Source: RBG-16-64-43 sp964353865 | GTDB lineage: Bacteria; Chloroflexota; Anaerolineae; Anaerolineales; RBG-16-64-43 | DNA: 64,000 bases | Assembly: GCA_964353865.1 (NCBI GenBank) | Contig: CAYGXJ010000081.1 | Coordinates: 1-64,000 of the forward strand | Direction: 5' to 3' | Part shown: positions 16,651 to 27,221 of the stretch, piece after piece | How positions within the stretch are numbered: position 1 is the first letter of the stretch | Layout: every line of letters begins with the position of its first letter | Translations under genes and position numbers: made by a program | The notes under the pieces: model-generated | The model's database searches: none | What the model was told of the DNA's origin: nothing | Seen by the model: only the letters and a program-made list of their open reading frames with translations

Positions 16651-17304
16651 CTAGTGTTTGACGCCCCCGCGCTTCTCCAGCTGGCGCACAACCATGACCA
16701 CTCGCCCGCGAATCTCCACCTGCTCCAGATTGTCGACGAATATCGGGTTCATCTGGGGGTTGGCCGGCTGAAGGCGCACCCGCCCGTCCTCGTAGAAGAA
16801 GTACTTGAGCGTCGTTTCGTCGCGGTCCTTCAACCACACGGCCACCATCTCGCCGTTGCGGGCCTGCTGCTGGGGTTTGAGGATGACGTAGTCCCCGTCG
16901 TGGACCATGGCGTCGATCATCGAATCGCCGCGCACGATCAGCGCGAACAAATCCCGGTCTCGCGGCAGCAGGTCGCGCGAGATGGCCAACGCTTCGTCGG
17001 CGCCAAACAGCGGCTCGGTCACGCCGGGGACGGGCATCGGCTCGCCGGCAGCAATGTAGCCCCACACGCGGATCGAGCGCAGTTGCGGCGTATGCGGGCG
17101 AATGCCACGGGCCACCCGCGGATCCCGATCCAGAATGCCCTCGCGCTGCAGGCGCTCCAGGTTATAGCGCACCACCGAGAGTGAGGGGATGCCGACCTTC
17201 TTCATGATCTCGCGGTAGGAGGGGGCATACCCGTGCTCGGCGAAGTATTCCTCGATGTACTTTTTCATCTCGGCCTGGCGGGCCGTCAGATTGCCCTCGC
17301 CCAT
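16651..17304 (-). CDS. lexA: LexA repressor, SOS regulator
   Basis: LexA represses DNA-damage genes and cleaves itself when RecA filaments form. The 217-aa product has a winged helix-turn-helix at 1-70 (LTARQAEMKKYIEEYFAEHGYAPSYREI) and the S24 peptidase domain. The Ala-Gly cleavage bond is in YIAAGEPMPV, the catalytic Ser in VRGDSMIDAMVHDGDYV, and the Lys in ETTLKYFF. ATG 17304 is preceded by GGGGAGG. A Gram-positive-type SOS box lies in its own promoter (17439-17452), showing autoregulation. A longer in-frame start at 17430 would lie too close to the predicted transcript start and is rejected. Confidence 0.96.
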   Translation of the reverse strand: MGEGNLTARQAEMKKYIEEYFAEHGYAPSYREIMKKVGIPSLSVVRYNLERLQREGILDRDPRVARGIRPHTPQLRSIRVWGYIAAGEPMPVPGVTEPLFGADEALAISRDLLPRDRDLFALIVRGDSMIDAMVHDGDYVILKPQQQARNGEMVAVWLKDRDETTLKYFFYEDGRVRLQPANPQMNPIFVDNLEQVEIRGRVVMVVRQLEKRGGVKH

Positions 17305-17430
17305 GGTGACCTCCCCAGGCGCCTGACCGCCTCCGTGTTCCCGGAGGCGGACCGGACGCTTCGCGAACTGCATCCCGCTTCCCATCCGTCTGGCAAGCGG
17401 CCGCAACCCGGACATCGGCAGGTTTTCCAC

Positions 17431-17459
17431 ATGCTACACGAACATCTGTTCTGTGTCAA
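17431..17459 (-). promoter_or_regulatory. lexA promoter with embedded SOS box
   Basis: On the minus strand TTGACA (17459-17454) and TAGCAT (17436-17431) are separated by 17 bases. The spacer holds CGAACATCTGTTCT (plus strand 17439-17452), which matches the Gram-positive LexA operator CGAAC-N4-GTTCG at all but the last base. LexA bound there would cover the polymerase site directly. Confidence 0.88.
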
Positions 17460-17504
17460 GGGAGAAGTCGTTCGCCCGGCAAGAGGGCCGGATTCCGCTC
17501 GCGC

Positions 17505-18587
17505 CTACTGTTCTTCGCCTGTTTCGGGGTTGACGCCGATCTGCAGATCACCCGCGGCCAGCCGCCCCATCATCTCCTGCAGGTTGGCGTGCAGCCCGGG
17601 AGTGATCCACGGCGTGGAGGAGGGAGCGTAGCCTAGCCCCCCGTTTTCGATCGCGTAGACCAGCGGCTCACCAAACACCGCCCCCGCCAGGAAGCGCGGC
17701 AGCGCTTCGGTCACAAGCAGCTCAGGATGCACCTGAACCTCGCCTAAGAAGTTCCCCGCCGCGTCCGGCTGGCTGCTCAGCACATGTGCGCCGAAGCCCG
17801 CCCGCGAACCCGCCACGCGCACCGGACGAGTAGCGAGCGCCAGAAGCGCGCCATCGCCTGCCGGGCTAGGGAATGCGCCTGCGGTATCAACGTAGCGCGC
17901 CAGCAGCAGCTCGGCCACGGCCGCTCCAGCTTCGACGCTTGCCCCCTCGGCCACGCTCTCTTCGAACACCCAGCACAACGGGCAGGTGAAGCGCACACCA
18001 TGAATGAAGGCGTTGCGGACCAACGTGCCGCGCACGCTGCCCGGCTCGCCTATCCACCCCACGCGATTGTTGGTATTGGCGATGCCCACCAGCGCCCCGG
18101 CCAGGAACGCCGCCTCGTCTTCTCGCACGCGCGGACCGATCACCAGCAGGTTATTGCTCGGCTGCGTGTCCGCCTCGTCAATCGCCACCAGGTGAAGGTC
18201 CGGGTGCGCCACAGCGGCCTGCGTGATGGGTGCGCCCAACCCGGTCGCGACACTGACCACCAGCATCGGCTCTTCAGCCAGCGCCTGTTCCAGGATCTCC
18301 ACGCCCGCGGCCAGCCGCGTCAGGTTCCAGCCCTTCTCGCGAGCCATCGCCTCCAGCGCCGCCTGCACTGCCAGGTGGGCCGGGTTCACATCATCGGAGG
18401 AGGTCAGGAGGAGGACGGACGGTACGGCGGGTGCGGTGGGAGCGGGCGTGACACTCGGTACGCTGGCGATTTCGGGCGAGGGCGAGGCCGCGGGCTCGCG
18501 TCCGGTCGCCGTGCACGCCGTGAGGGCGATCACGACGGCCACCCCGGCCAGCGCGATCGCGCACGGTGCGCGCCTACTCCTCGTCAT
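17505..18587 (-). CDS. BMP/PnrA-type substrate-binding lipoprotein
   Basis: The 360-aa product begins with a basic n-region and a lipoprotein signal ending in LTACT (Cys near residue 23), then a Pro/Ser/Thr-rich linker. The rest is a type-1 periplasmic-binding fold of the basic-membrane-protein family: VVSVATGLGAPITQAAVAHPDLHLVAIDE, EDEAAFLAGALVGIANTNNRVGWIGEP and VRNAFIHGVRFTCP. BMP proteins usually bind nucleosides for ABC uptake, but no permease gene is adjacent, so it may be a sensor or an orphan binding protein. ATG 18587 overlaps the ftsK 3' end by 14 bases. Confidence 0.78.
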   Translation of the reverse strand: MTRSRRAPCAIALAGVAVVIALTACTATGREPAASPSPEIASVPSVTPAPTAPAVPSVLLLTSSDDVNPAHLAVQAALEAMAREKGWNLTRLAAGVEILEQALAEEPMLVVSVATGLGAPITQAAVAHPDLHLVAIDEADTQPSNNLLVIGPRVREDEAAFLAGALVGIANTNNRVGWIGEPGSVRGTLVRNAFIHGVRFTCPLCWVFEESVAEGASVEAGAAVAELLLARYVDTAGAFPSPAGDGALLALATRPVRVAGSRAGFGAHVLSSQPDAAGNFLGEVQVHPELLVTEALPRFLAGAVFGEPLVYAIENGGLGYAPSSTPWITPGLHANLQEMMGRLAAGDLQIGVNPETGEEQ

Positions 18588-20967
18588 CCTCGTCCTCGGG
18601 GCCTTGGCTCCCCTCCTCGCCGTAATCGATGACTTCGCGCGGCTGGGCCCCCGGCTGCGGCGGGCCGATGATTCCACGCTCCTCGAGCGCATCCATCATG
18701 CGTGCCGCGCGCGTGTAGCCGATGCGGAAGTGGCGCTGCAAGCGCGTGGTGGAGGCCTTGCGCCACTGGCGCACGATGTGGATGGCCTTTTCCAGCAGCG
18801 CGTCCTCGCCCTCGCCCCTAGCGGGCGTCTCATCCCACAAGGGCACCTGCTCCAGATGCGCGTCCGGGGGGAAGGCGTTCGGCGCGCGATCGACGGCCAG
18901 ACCGTCCTCCGCCTCGGGCGCGAACTCGCGCCGCGCCTCGGCGAGCTGCGCCTGGCGCGCCTGGTTGGATGACCGCCAATAGTTGACCAGATGAACCAGC
19001 TCGGCCTCCGAAACGTACGCGCCCTGAAGGCGCACCGGCGCCGGCGAGTCGGGTGCTTGGAACAGCATGTCGCCGCGGCCGAGCAGCCGCTCGGCACCCG
19101 GCTGGTCGAGCACCACGCGGCTGTCGACCATCGAGGCCACGGCGAATGAGATGCGCGCCGGGAAGTTGGCTTTGATCAGGCCGGTCAGCACGTCCACCGA
19201 CGGGCGCTGGGTCGCAATGACCAGATGAATGCCGGTCGCGCGCGAAAGTTGTGCCAGGCGGGTGAGGATGCGCTCGGTTTCATCCGGCGCCATCAGCATC
19301 AGGTCGGCCAACTCATCGATCACCACCACCCAGGAGGGCAAGTGCTTCTCGCCCAGGTTGGCGGCTTTCGAGTTGAAGTCGTCCAGGTTGCGCGCGCCCA
19401 CCTTCGCGAAGCGCCGGTAGCGTTCGTCCATTTCGCGCGTGACCCATTGCAGCGCCGCCACCACCCGTTCGAGTTCGACGATCACCGGCGCGAGCAGATG
19501 CGGGATGCCGTTGTAGGAGGTCAGTTCCACGCGCTTCGGGTCGACCATCAGGAAGCGCAGTGTGTCGGGCGTGTTATGCAATAGGAAGCAGCTGATGAGC
19601 GCGTTGACACACACCGACTTCCCCGAGCCGGTCGTGCCGGCAATCAGCAGGTGCGGCATGGTTGCCAAGTCGCCCACCACCGGATGTCCCGATACGTCCT
19701 GACCGAGGGCAAAGCGCAGCGGGGAGCTCTTCTTGTGGAAGGCCTCCGATTCGACGACGTCGCGCAGGCTCACCAGCGAAATCTCGTTGTTGGGCACCTC
19801 GATCCCTACGTATCCCTTGCCCGGAACCGGAGTCTGCAGGCGGATGGAAGGCGCGGCCAGCGCCAGCGCCAAGTCGTCGGCCAGGGCCCCGATCTTGCTC
19901 ACCTTCACCCGAGTGCGTTTTCCGCCGCGCACCTCGACAAAATCGGGTTCGACGCCGAATTCGGTGATGGTCGGGCCGCGATTGACCTCGACCACGCGCA
20001 CCGGAGCGCCGAAGGAAGCCAACGTTTCCTCGATCAGACGCGCGCGCTGGCGGTCGAAATCGTCGCTGGCGGAAGCCTCCACGCCCGGGTTGAGCATCTG
20101 CGTCACGTCCGGTAAATTCCACGGAGGCAATTCGGGCACGCCGATGACGCGTGACGGGAGGTCGGGCGCAGGCTGCTGGGCCGGTCGAGCTTCGGGTGGT
20201 TTGGCGGGGGACTCCTCCGCCCGGGCCGACCCCCCACGCGCAGGGTGTACCTCAGGAGTTGCCGCACGCGTTGCGCGCGACGGCGCCGACGGCGCCGACG
20301 GCGAGGGCAGGGACGACGAGGGCTGCGACATTCGCTCGCGCAACCCGGAAGTGCGTGCCCCAATCCAGCGGCCTGCTCGAGCCAGGGCACGCAAAATATC
20401 CGTCAGCGAAATACGCAGCGCGAGGATCAGCCCGACCAGGAACCAGGCCACCAAGACGAAGATCGTCCCCGGCCAATCGAGGAGTCGCAGCAACGCCACG
20501 AGCAGCAATGCGCCGGCGTATCCGCCGCCTCGCCCGGCCTCGGCATGCTCCAGGAAAGTCGCTGTGCCGAACGCATCGAGCACGGCGTGGAAGACAGTCA
20601 GGAGATTGAAGTAGAGCAGGCCCCCACCCAGCACACGGCCTGTTCCCGGATGCGGCAGGGAGTCGCGGAACTGGCGCAGGATGAGCCAGGCGCCGAGCGC
20701 CACGACAACCAGCGGGACGACGTAGGCCCCCCACCCGAAGCCCTGACGGATAAGGAAGGTCAGCTTGTAGGTGAGCGACCCCGGCGTGGCGGCAATCAGC
20801 CCGAGCAGCGCGATGCCACCCAGCGCGACCAGGACGAAACCGAGGATGTCCAGGCGGCGGTCGAGAGCCGAAACGCTGCCATTTGAGCTACCTCGGGATG
20901 GTGAAGCGCCTCGGCGCGAGGGCGCCGAGATGCGCTTGGCCTTGCCACGATTGGAAGATGTGCCCAC
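18574..20967 (-). CDS. ftsK: DNA translocase FtsK/SpoIIIE
   Basis: Septum-localised ATPase pump that clears chromosome DNA at division. The 797-aa product has about four to five membrane helices (roughly 35-195) and a low-complexity Ser/Pro/Ala linker (about 210-290). The alpha/beta motor follows, with Walker A AGTTGSGKSVCVNAL, WVVVIDELADLMLM and IHLVIATQRPSVDVLTGLIKANFPARISF. A C-terminal winged-helix gamma domain (LLEKAIHIVRQWRKASTTRLQRHFRIGYTRAARMMDALEERGI) reads orienting DNA sequences. The start is GTG 20967, with no obvious ribosome site and an acidic end (GPEDEDDEE). A consensus extended -10 lies 47 bases upstream. Confidence 0.96.
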   Translation of the reverse strand: MGTSSNRGKAKRISAPSRRGASPSRGSSNGSVSALDRRLDILGFVLVALGGIALLGLIAATPGSLTYKLTFLIRQGFGWGAYVVPLVVVALGAWLILRQFRDSLPHPGTGRVLGGGLLYFNLLTVFHAVLDAFGTATFLEHAEAGRGGGYAGALLLVALLRLLDWPGTIFVLVAWFLVGLILALRISLTDILRALARAGRWIGARTSGLRERMSQPSSSLPSPSAPSAPSRATRAATPEVHPARGGSARAEESPAKPPEARPAQQPAPDLPSRVIGVPELPPWNLPDVTQMLNPGVEASASDDFDRQRARLIEETLASFGAPVRVVEVNRGPTITEFGVEPDFVEVRGGKRTRVKVSKIGALADDLALALAAPSIRLQTPVPGKGYVGIEVPNNEISLVSLRDVVESEAFHKKSSPLRFALGQDVSGHPVVGDLATMPHLLIAGTTGSGKSVCVNALISCFLLHNTPDTLRFLMVDPKRVELTSYNGIPHLLAPVIVELERVVAALQWVTREMDERYRRFAKVGARNLDDFNSKAANLGEKHLPSWVVVIDELADLMLMAPDETERILTRLAQLSRATGIHLVIATQRPSVDVLTGLIKANFPARISFAVASMVDSRVVLDQPGAERLLGRGDMLFQAPDSPAPVRLQGAYVSEAELVHLVNYWRSSNQARQAQLAEARREFAPEAEDGLAVDRAPNAFPPDAHLEQVPLWDETPARGEGEDALLEKAIHIVRQWRKASTTRLQRHFRIGYTRAARMMDALEERGIIGPPQPGAQPREVIDYGEEGSQGPEDEDDEE

Positions 20968-21013
20968 TGGGGGTCAGGGTCCGAAGGGCGTCTCGTGCAT
21001 CTTGAGGCGGCAG

Positions 21014-21022
21014 ATTATAGCA
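21014..21022 (-). promoter_or_regulatory. Extended -10 promoter of ftsK
   Basis: The minus strand reads TGCTATAAT. Transcription would start near 21007, about 40 bases upstream of GTG 20967. No good -35 element is visible. Confidence 0.55.
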
Positions 21023-21109
21023 CAGCGATAATGCCCGTCCGTGGCATACGGTGGCGATGCTGCGCAGACTGCGCGACCAGGCCGCGTTGTATCTCCGCGC
21101 GAGTCGCCA

Positions 21110-21118
21110 TGCTACAAT
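21110..21118 (+). promoter_or_regulatory. Extended -10 promoter of the cNMP-binding membrane gene
   Basis: TGCTACAAT on the plus strand, divergent from the ftsK promoter about 90 bases away. The predicted start is near 21125. Confidence 0.45.
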
Positions 21119-21218
21119 AATCGCGTCGCCGGATGAGCAGCGCGCCGCGGGCATCACCCCCTCGGCCCTTCGAACCTGCGGCGCGATGGATGCCCGACCT
21201 CACGGATTGGCCACGTTC

Positions 21219-22829
21219 ATGATGCCGCAACCCTCTCCGCCCACGCTCATCGACACCGCTTACCTCTTGCGCGCGCTCAGCCCGCAAGAGCGCGCGGAGG
21301 TTGGCCGCTTCTTCGTCGAAGAACGCGTGGCGGGCGGCGAGATCATTCTCGAGGCGGGGCAGCCGGGCGTGGGCCTGTGCTTGATCGCCAGCGGTGCGGT
21401 GCGAGTGATGGGGCCGCCGCGCAAAGCTCGCCGCAGCATGTTGCTTGGCGAGGGCGACCACTTGGGCGAGGCGGCGCTTGTGCGCCAGGCAGAGCCTTTC
21501 ACAGCCGTTGCCGAATCGCCCGTGACGCTGCTGCGTTTGCCCACAGCCCATTCCGCCTCACTGCTCACGCGCGCCGCGTACTTGCGACCCAGCGTGCGGC
21601 TGGCCCTGGCCAGCCGCCGGCTGGCGCTCAGCCAGGATTGGGAATGGCGTGGCGCCGAAGAAGCCATTCACCTGGTCACACGCCGGTCGAAGACCGTGCT
21701 GGCCTTCTCGCTCATCCTGCCCTCGACGATCGCAATGCTCAGCCTGAGCGCGCTGGCGATGATGTTGCTTTGGCAGGATGCTCCGGGGTTGTTGCCGCTG
21801 CCGCTGGCCGGGCTGGGTGTAGCCCTGCTCAGCGGCGGCTGGGCCGTGTGGGATTGGCTCAACGACCTCTTCCTGGCGACGAATCAGCGCCTGATCGTGA
21901 TCGAGCGCCTGCCGCTTATATATGAAGACCGCACCGAAGCCCCACTGCGCACGCTGCTCTCGGTCGAGGTGGACTCCTCGGCCATCAAGCACTGGCTGGG
22001 TTTTGGCAGCGTGGTAGCGCGCACCTTTACCCGGCCTGTAATTCTGCCCGACGTGCCGGAACCTTACCGTCTGGCGCAATGGATCGAGGCGCTGGGCGAT
22101 CAATTGCGCGCACGCCAGGAGCGAATGCAGCGGGCGGAGATCGAATCGGCCATCGGCCAGCGTTTGGATCCCTCGCTTTCCGAAAGCGAGACCACCGGGC
22201 AAGCTGCTGCGGCTGGCAAATCCGGCGCGAAGGGGTTGGACATGCGGGTCGAGAGTGGCGATCGCATCATCTACCGCAAAGACGCCTACTTCCTGGTCAA
22301 CGATCTGGCCATGCCGCTCGCGGTGCTGGTGATGGGCGGCGTGTTGCTCGTGCTCGAGGCCTCCGGCTCGCTGCCCTTTGCAGGTTGGATTCCCTGGGTG
22401 GTCGCCGGCGCGCTTCTGGCGGCCGGCCTCGGCTGGGGCGCCTACGAAGTGATCGACTGGGCCAACGATCTCTATATGGTCACGCCTGACCAGATCATCG
22501 CCCTGCATCGCACGCCCCTCGGGCGCGAAGACCGCCGCGCTGCCTCGCTCGGCAATATCCTCAGCCTGGAGTACGACCGCCCCGGCCTGATGGCGCGCCT
22601 GATGAACTTCGGCAACGTAATCGTCACCGTGGGCAACGTTTCGTTCGTCTTCGACCGCGTGCACGATCCGGTCGGGGTCCAAGAGGATATCTACCGCCGC
22701 ATGGAGGCGCATCGCGCACGGCGCGAACTGACGGACCGTCAGACGCGCGGCGAAGAAATCGCCGAGTGGCTGGATGCGTATCATCACGTGACGCAGAAGA
22801 AGCCGAACCCACCAGGTGGGAGAGAATAG
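21219..22829 (+). CDS. Cyclic-nucleotide-binding protein with two PH-like membrane modules
   Basis: The 536-aa product has an N-terminal cNMP-binding-like domain (about 20-125: EERVAGGEIILEAGQPGVGLCLIASGAVRVMG, GEGDHLGEAAL). Two copies of one module follow: a pair of membrane helices, then a bacterial PH-like segment. Copy one carries WLNDLFLATNQRLIVIERLPLIYEDRTEAPLRTLLSVEV, and copy two carries WANDLYMVTPDQIIALHRTPLGREDRRAASLGNILSLEY. The strict phosphate-cassette Arg of cAMP receptors is not obvious, so ligand binding is uncertain. The start is ambiguous between ATG 21186, 21219 and 21222, none with a clear ribosome site. def follows two bases later. Confidence 0.78.
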   Translation: MMPQPSPPTLIDTAYLLRALSPQERAEVGRFFVEERVAGGEIILEAGQPGVGLCLIASGAVRVMGPPRKARRSMLLGEGDHLGEAALVRQAEPFTAVAESPVTLLRLPTAHSASLLTRAAYLRPSVRLALASRRLALSQDWEWRGAEEAIHLVTRRSKTVLAFSLILPSTIAMLSLSALAMMLLWQDAPGLLPLPLAGLGVALLSGGWAVWDWLNDLFLATNQRLIVIERLPLIYEDRTEAPLRTLLSVEVDSSAIKHWLGFGSVVARTFTRPVILPDVPEPYRLAQWIEALGDQLRARQERMQRAEIESAIGQRLDPSLSESETTGQAAAAGKSGAKGLDMRVESGDRIIYRKDAYFLVNDLAMPLAVLVMGGVLLVLEASGSLPFAGWIPWVVAGALLAAGLGWGAYEVIDWANDLYMVTPDQIIALHRTPLGREDRRAASLGNILSLEYDRPGLMARLMNFGNVIVTVGNVSFVFDRVHDPVGVQEDIYRRMEAHRARRELTDRQTRGEEIAEWLDAYHHVTQKKPNPPGGRE

Positions 22830-22831
22830 GT

Positions 22832-23365
22832 ATGGCTGTGCGCGAAATCCTGACCGCAGTCCACCCCGCCCTGCGCAAGAAGGCGCGCCGAGTGGGCGAG
22901 CTGACGCCGGCGCTCGATAAGCTCATCGACGACATGATCGAGACCATGCGCGAGGCGCCCGGGGTCGGCCTGGCCGCGCCGCAGGTGGGCGTGAGCCAGC
23001 GCGTGATTGTGGTCGAGTACGCCGAGAACGAGGAGCAGGAGCAGCCGGCCTCGGGCGATAGGGCGCCTGCGCCGCGCAGACTGTTCGTCGTGATCAACCC
23101 CGAACTCGTGCGGCCAAGCGTCGAAAAGGTGACGGCCGCCGAGGGCTGCCTTTCGGTGCCCGGTTACGCCGGCGAGGTCGAGCGCTTTGCCGAGGTCTCG
23201 GTGAAGGGCCTCAACCGCCGCGGCTCGCCCTTGCGCCTGCGCGCCCGCGGCTGGCTGGCGCGCATCTTCCAGCACGAAGTGGACCATCTCGACGGCGTGC
23301 TGTACACCGACCGCGCGCAGCGGGTGTGGGCGCTCGAGAAAGAAGAGACGCTCGATAACGTGTGA
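22832..23365 (+). CDS. def: Peptide deformylase
   Basis: Metalloenzyme that removes the formyl group from the N-terminal Met of new proteins. The 177-aa product has the three family motifs: GVGLAAPQVG near 46-55, EGCLSVPG near 104-111 (metal-binding Cys) and FQHEVDHLDG near 147-156 (HEXXH). An insertion with acidic residues (ENEEQEQPASGDRAPAPRR, about 68-86) lies between motifs 1 and 2. ATG 22832 follows the upstream stop by two bases, with GGGAGAGAA as ribosome site, so the gene is co-transcribed with the cNMP-binding membrane protein. Confidence 0.96.
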   Translation: MAVREILTAVHPALRKKARRVGELTPALDKLIDDMIETMREAPGVGLAAPQVGVSQRVIVVEYAENEEQEQPASGDRAPAPRRLFVVINPELVRPSVEKVTAAEGCLSVPGYAGEVERFAEVSVKGLNRRGSPLRLRARGWLARIFQHEVDHLDGVLYTDRAQRVWALEKEETLDNV

Positions 23366-23389
23366 GGCCAGTGCTACTCAGAAAGCGCA

Positions 23390-23411
23390 GCGCCAGGCAT
23401 TCGCCTGGCGC
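23390..23411. terminator. Possible shared terminator between def and rpoD
   Basis: GCGCCAGGC (23390-23398), loop ATTC and GCCTGGCGC (23403-23411) form a 9-bp stem between two converging genes. There is no T tract on either strand, so it may act as a U-poor bidirectional terminator. Confidence 0.5.
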
Positions 23412-23444
23412 GGATGATTCCCCGAACGCTATGAGCTGACGGGT

Positions 23445-25094
<1,650 letters not shown>

Positions 25095-27074
25095 TCAGAA
25101 TGCCTCCAGCCCGCCCTCACGGGATGCGGGCCGCGTCGTGGGCAGCGCGGGCAGGCCTCGAGCCAGGGCGACATCGATTCGTAGGATGTTTTCGCTAATT
25201 GCGTTCATACGTTCCAGCGGCGCCTCGCCCGGCTCCGTTGCGGCCGACGGCACACCGCTCTCTTCCGGCTGGGCTTCCTTCTCGAGAATGTAAAAACGCA
25301 ACTCGCCCAGCTTGCGCTCCAGCGCCTGCCGCCGCAGGCGCAGGAGACCTCCCAGCACATCATCCGCATCAGCCTCTTCGCCGGCCTGGAAGCGCTCGAG
25401 ACTCGCGCGGGCTGCGGCCAGCGCCTCAGGCGCTTCTTGCGCGGCATGCGTTTCGATGAAGATGGCCGGGTCGGTTTCCTCCTGAGAGAGCGAGCGCTGG
25501 ATGATCTCAAGCAGCCACTGACTCTCGGAGGTGGTGAGATCCTCTGGCCCGGGCCGCGCCAGCCCCAGTTCACCGAAGATGCGGTTGGCTCGAAACAGCA
25601 GCAGCGGTTGGCGCACAAGCGCTCCCAGGCAGAAGGCCTCGCGGCTGGAGGCCTTGGCCGCCATCCCCGCCGCCGGTGCGGCGGGCGCCGAGGGGGCCTC
25701 GCCGCGGCCGCCGCGCATCGTACTGCGGCGAGTCGGGCGCCGCCCGGGCGCAGCCTGCAGCGACGCCAACTCCACCCGCAGCAATCGCGCCAGCTGCTGG
25801 CGATAAGCATCTCGCTCCACCGGGTCGGCGACGTCTTCAATGAGCGGCAGGATGCGCGCCGCGACGTCCGCCTTGACCTTGGCCTCATTCAGGTTTCTGC
25901 CCTGGGTAATGACTCCCAGCACGTGCTCCACGACCGGCCGCGCCTCGGCAATGCGCTGGCGCCAGGCCTCACGGTCTTGCAGGATGAGTTCATCCGGATC
26001 GAGCCCGGCCGGCAACGTCGCCACACGCAGGTCGGCTTGCAGCCTTCCTTCGAAACGGACCAATCCGCGCGCATCGAAGACGGGCTCGCCTTCGCGCTCG
26101 AGCGTCTCACGCGCCAGATCAAGCCCGCGCAGGGCGGCCGCATCGCCAGCCGAATCGGCGTCCAGTGCCAGGACAATGCGTCGCGCATGGCGCTTGAGCA
26201 TGCGCAGCTGGGCTTCGGTGAGGGCCGTGCCCATCGGCGAGACCACGTTGAGGAAGCCGGCCTGATGCGCAGTCATCACGTCCAGATAGCCCTCGACAAT
26301 GACTGCCTCCTCCTGGGCGCGGATGGCGCGCGCGGCACGATCCAGCCCGTACAACAGGTGACCCTTATCAAACATCGGCGATTGGGGCGAATTGAGGAAC
26401 TTGGGCACGTCGTTGGGATCGACGATACGCGCACCGAAGCCGCACATCCGCCCGCGGTTATCCCGGATGGGGATGGTGATGCGGTTGTGGAAGCGGTCGC
26501 GCAGCCCGCCCCCCTCGGGCGTGACCACCACCCCGGCCTGCTGTAGATCGTCGTCGGTGTAGCCCTTGCCGCGAAAATAGGACAGACCGTGATCGCGCCC
26601 GGCCGGGGCCAGCCCGACCTGGAAGGCTTCCAGGGTCTCGTCCGCGAGACCGCGCCCGTGCAGGTAATCCCTCACCGTGGCACCGGCGGTGGAGGTAAGC
26701 AAGTAGTTGCGATAGTAGGTGGCGGCCAGTTCCAAGAGGCCGCGAAGATGCTCGTAGGTTTCCTCCGCCCGCTGCTCGTCGGCCGAGCGCGGATGAAGTT
26801 CGATACCGGCGCGCGCCGCAAGCTGGCGCAGCGCCTCGGGGAAATCCCAGCCCTCTTTCTTCATGACGAACTTAAAGAGGTCGCCGCCTTCGTTGCACGC
26901 GCCGAAGCAGCGCCAGGTGCCGCTGTCGGGGAAGACCACAAAGGCCGGAGTGTGAACGTTGGGGTGAAAGGGACAGAAGCCGATGTAGTTCTTGCCGGTG
27001 CGCCGCAGTCGGACGCTCTCGCTCACCAGCTCGACGATGTCCAGGCGTGCCTTGATGTCATCAACGGCGCTCAT
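25095..27074 (-). CDS. dnaG: DNA primase
   Basis: Makes RNA primers for DNA replication. The 659-aa product has the CHC2 zinc finger (NYIGFCPFHPNVHTPAFVV and WRCFGACNEGGDLFKFV, about 29-75), the catalytic core and the Toprim segment (EEAVIVEGYLDVMTAHQAG and VLALDADSAGDAA). An Ala/Pro-rich hinge near 460-480 precedes a helicase-interaction C-terminus. ATG 27074 is chosen over an upstream in-frame ATG because primase homology starts there and a TATAAT box lies 29-34 bases upstream. It is directly upstream of rpoD with no spacer. Confidence 0.96.
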   Translation of the reverse strand: MSAVDDIKARLDIVELVSESVRLRRTGKNYIGFCPFHPNVHTPAFVVFPDSGTWRCFGACNEGGDLFKFVMKKEGWDFPEALRQLAARAGIELHPRSADEQRAEETYEHLRGLLELAATYYRNYLLTSTAGATVRDYLHGRGLADETLEAFQVGLAPAGRDHGLSYFRGKGYTDDDLQQAGVVVTPEGGGLRDRFHNRITIPIRDNRGRMCGFGARIVDPNDVPKFLNSPQSPMFDKGHLLYGLDRAARAIRAQEEAVIVEGYLDVMTAHQAGFLNVVSPMGTALTEAQLRMLKRHARRIVLALDADSAGDAAALRGLDLARETLEREGEPVFDARGLVRFEGRLQADLRVATLPAGLDPDELILQDREAWRQRIAEARPVVEHVLGVITQGRNLNEAKVKADVAARILPLIEDVADPVERDAYRQQLARLLRVELASLQAAPGRRPTRRSTMRGGRGEAPSAPAAPAAGMAAKASSREAFCLGALVRQPLLLFRANRIFGELGLARPGPEDLTTSESQWLLEIIQRSLSQEETDPAIFIETHAAQEAPEALAAARASLERFQAGEEADADDVLGGLLRLRRQALERKLGELRFYILEKEAQPEESGVPSAATEPGEAPLERMNAISENILRIDVALARGLPALPTTRPASREGGLEAF

Positions 27075-27102
27075 CAGCTCTCTCTTGGATGATGCCCGAG
27101 GG

Positions 27103-27108
27103 ATTATA
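27103..27108 (-). promoter_or_regulatory. -10 box of the dnaG-rpoD unit
   Basis: TATAAT on the minus strand, with a predicted start near 27096, 22 bases upstream of the dnaG ATG. The -35 region is weak. Confidence 0.45.
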
Positions 27109-27160
27109 CCCGCATCGCCAGCCGTATCGTGCACGCCCGCGAATTCCATCTGCGCACGGA

Positions 27161-27197
27161 ATGCCAGCGGCGGCGCCTCGCGCGCCGCCGCTGGCAT
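27161..27197. repeat. Perfect 16-bp GC-rich hairpin upstream of dnaG
   Basis: ATGCCAGCGGCGGCGC (27161-27176), loop CTCGC, and GCGCCGCCGCTGGCAT (27182-27197). It starts 25 bases past the stop of the FW-domain lipoprotein gene and lies upstream of the dnaG -10 box. No T run follows on either strand. It probably ends or stabilises the upstream transcript. Confidence 0.6.
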
Positions 27198-27221
27198 CGC
27201 TGCTCCACGGCCGAGGCTTCT

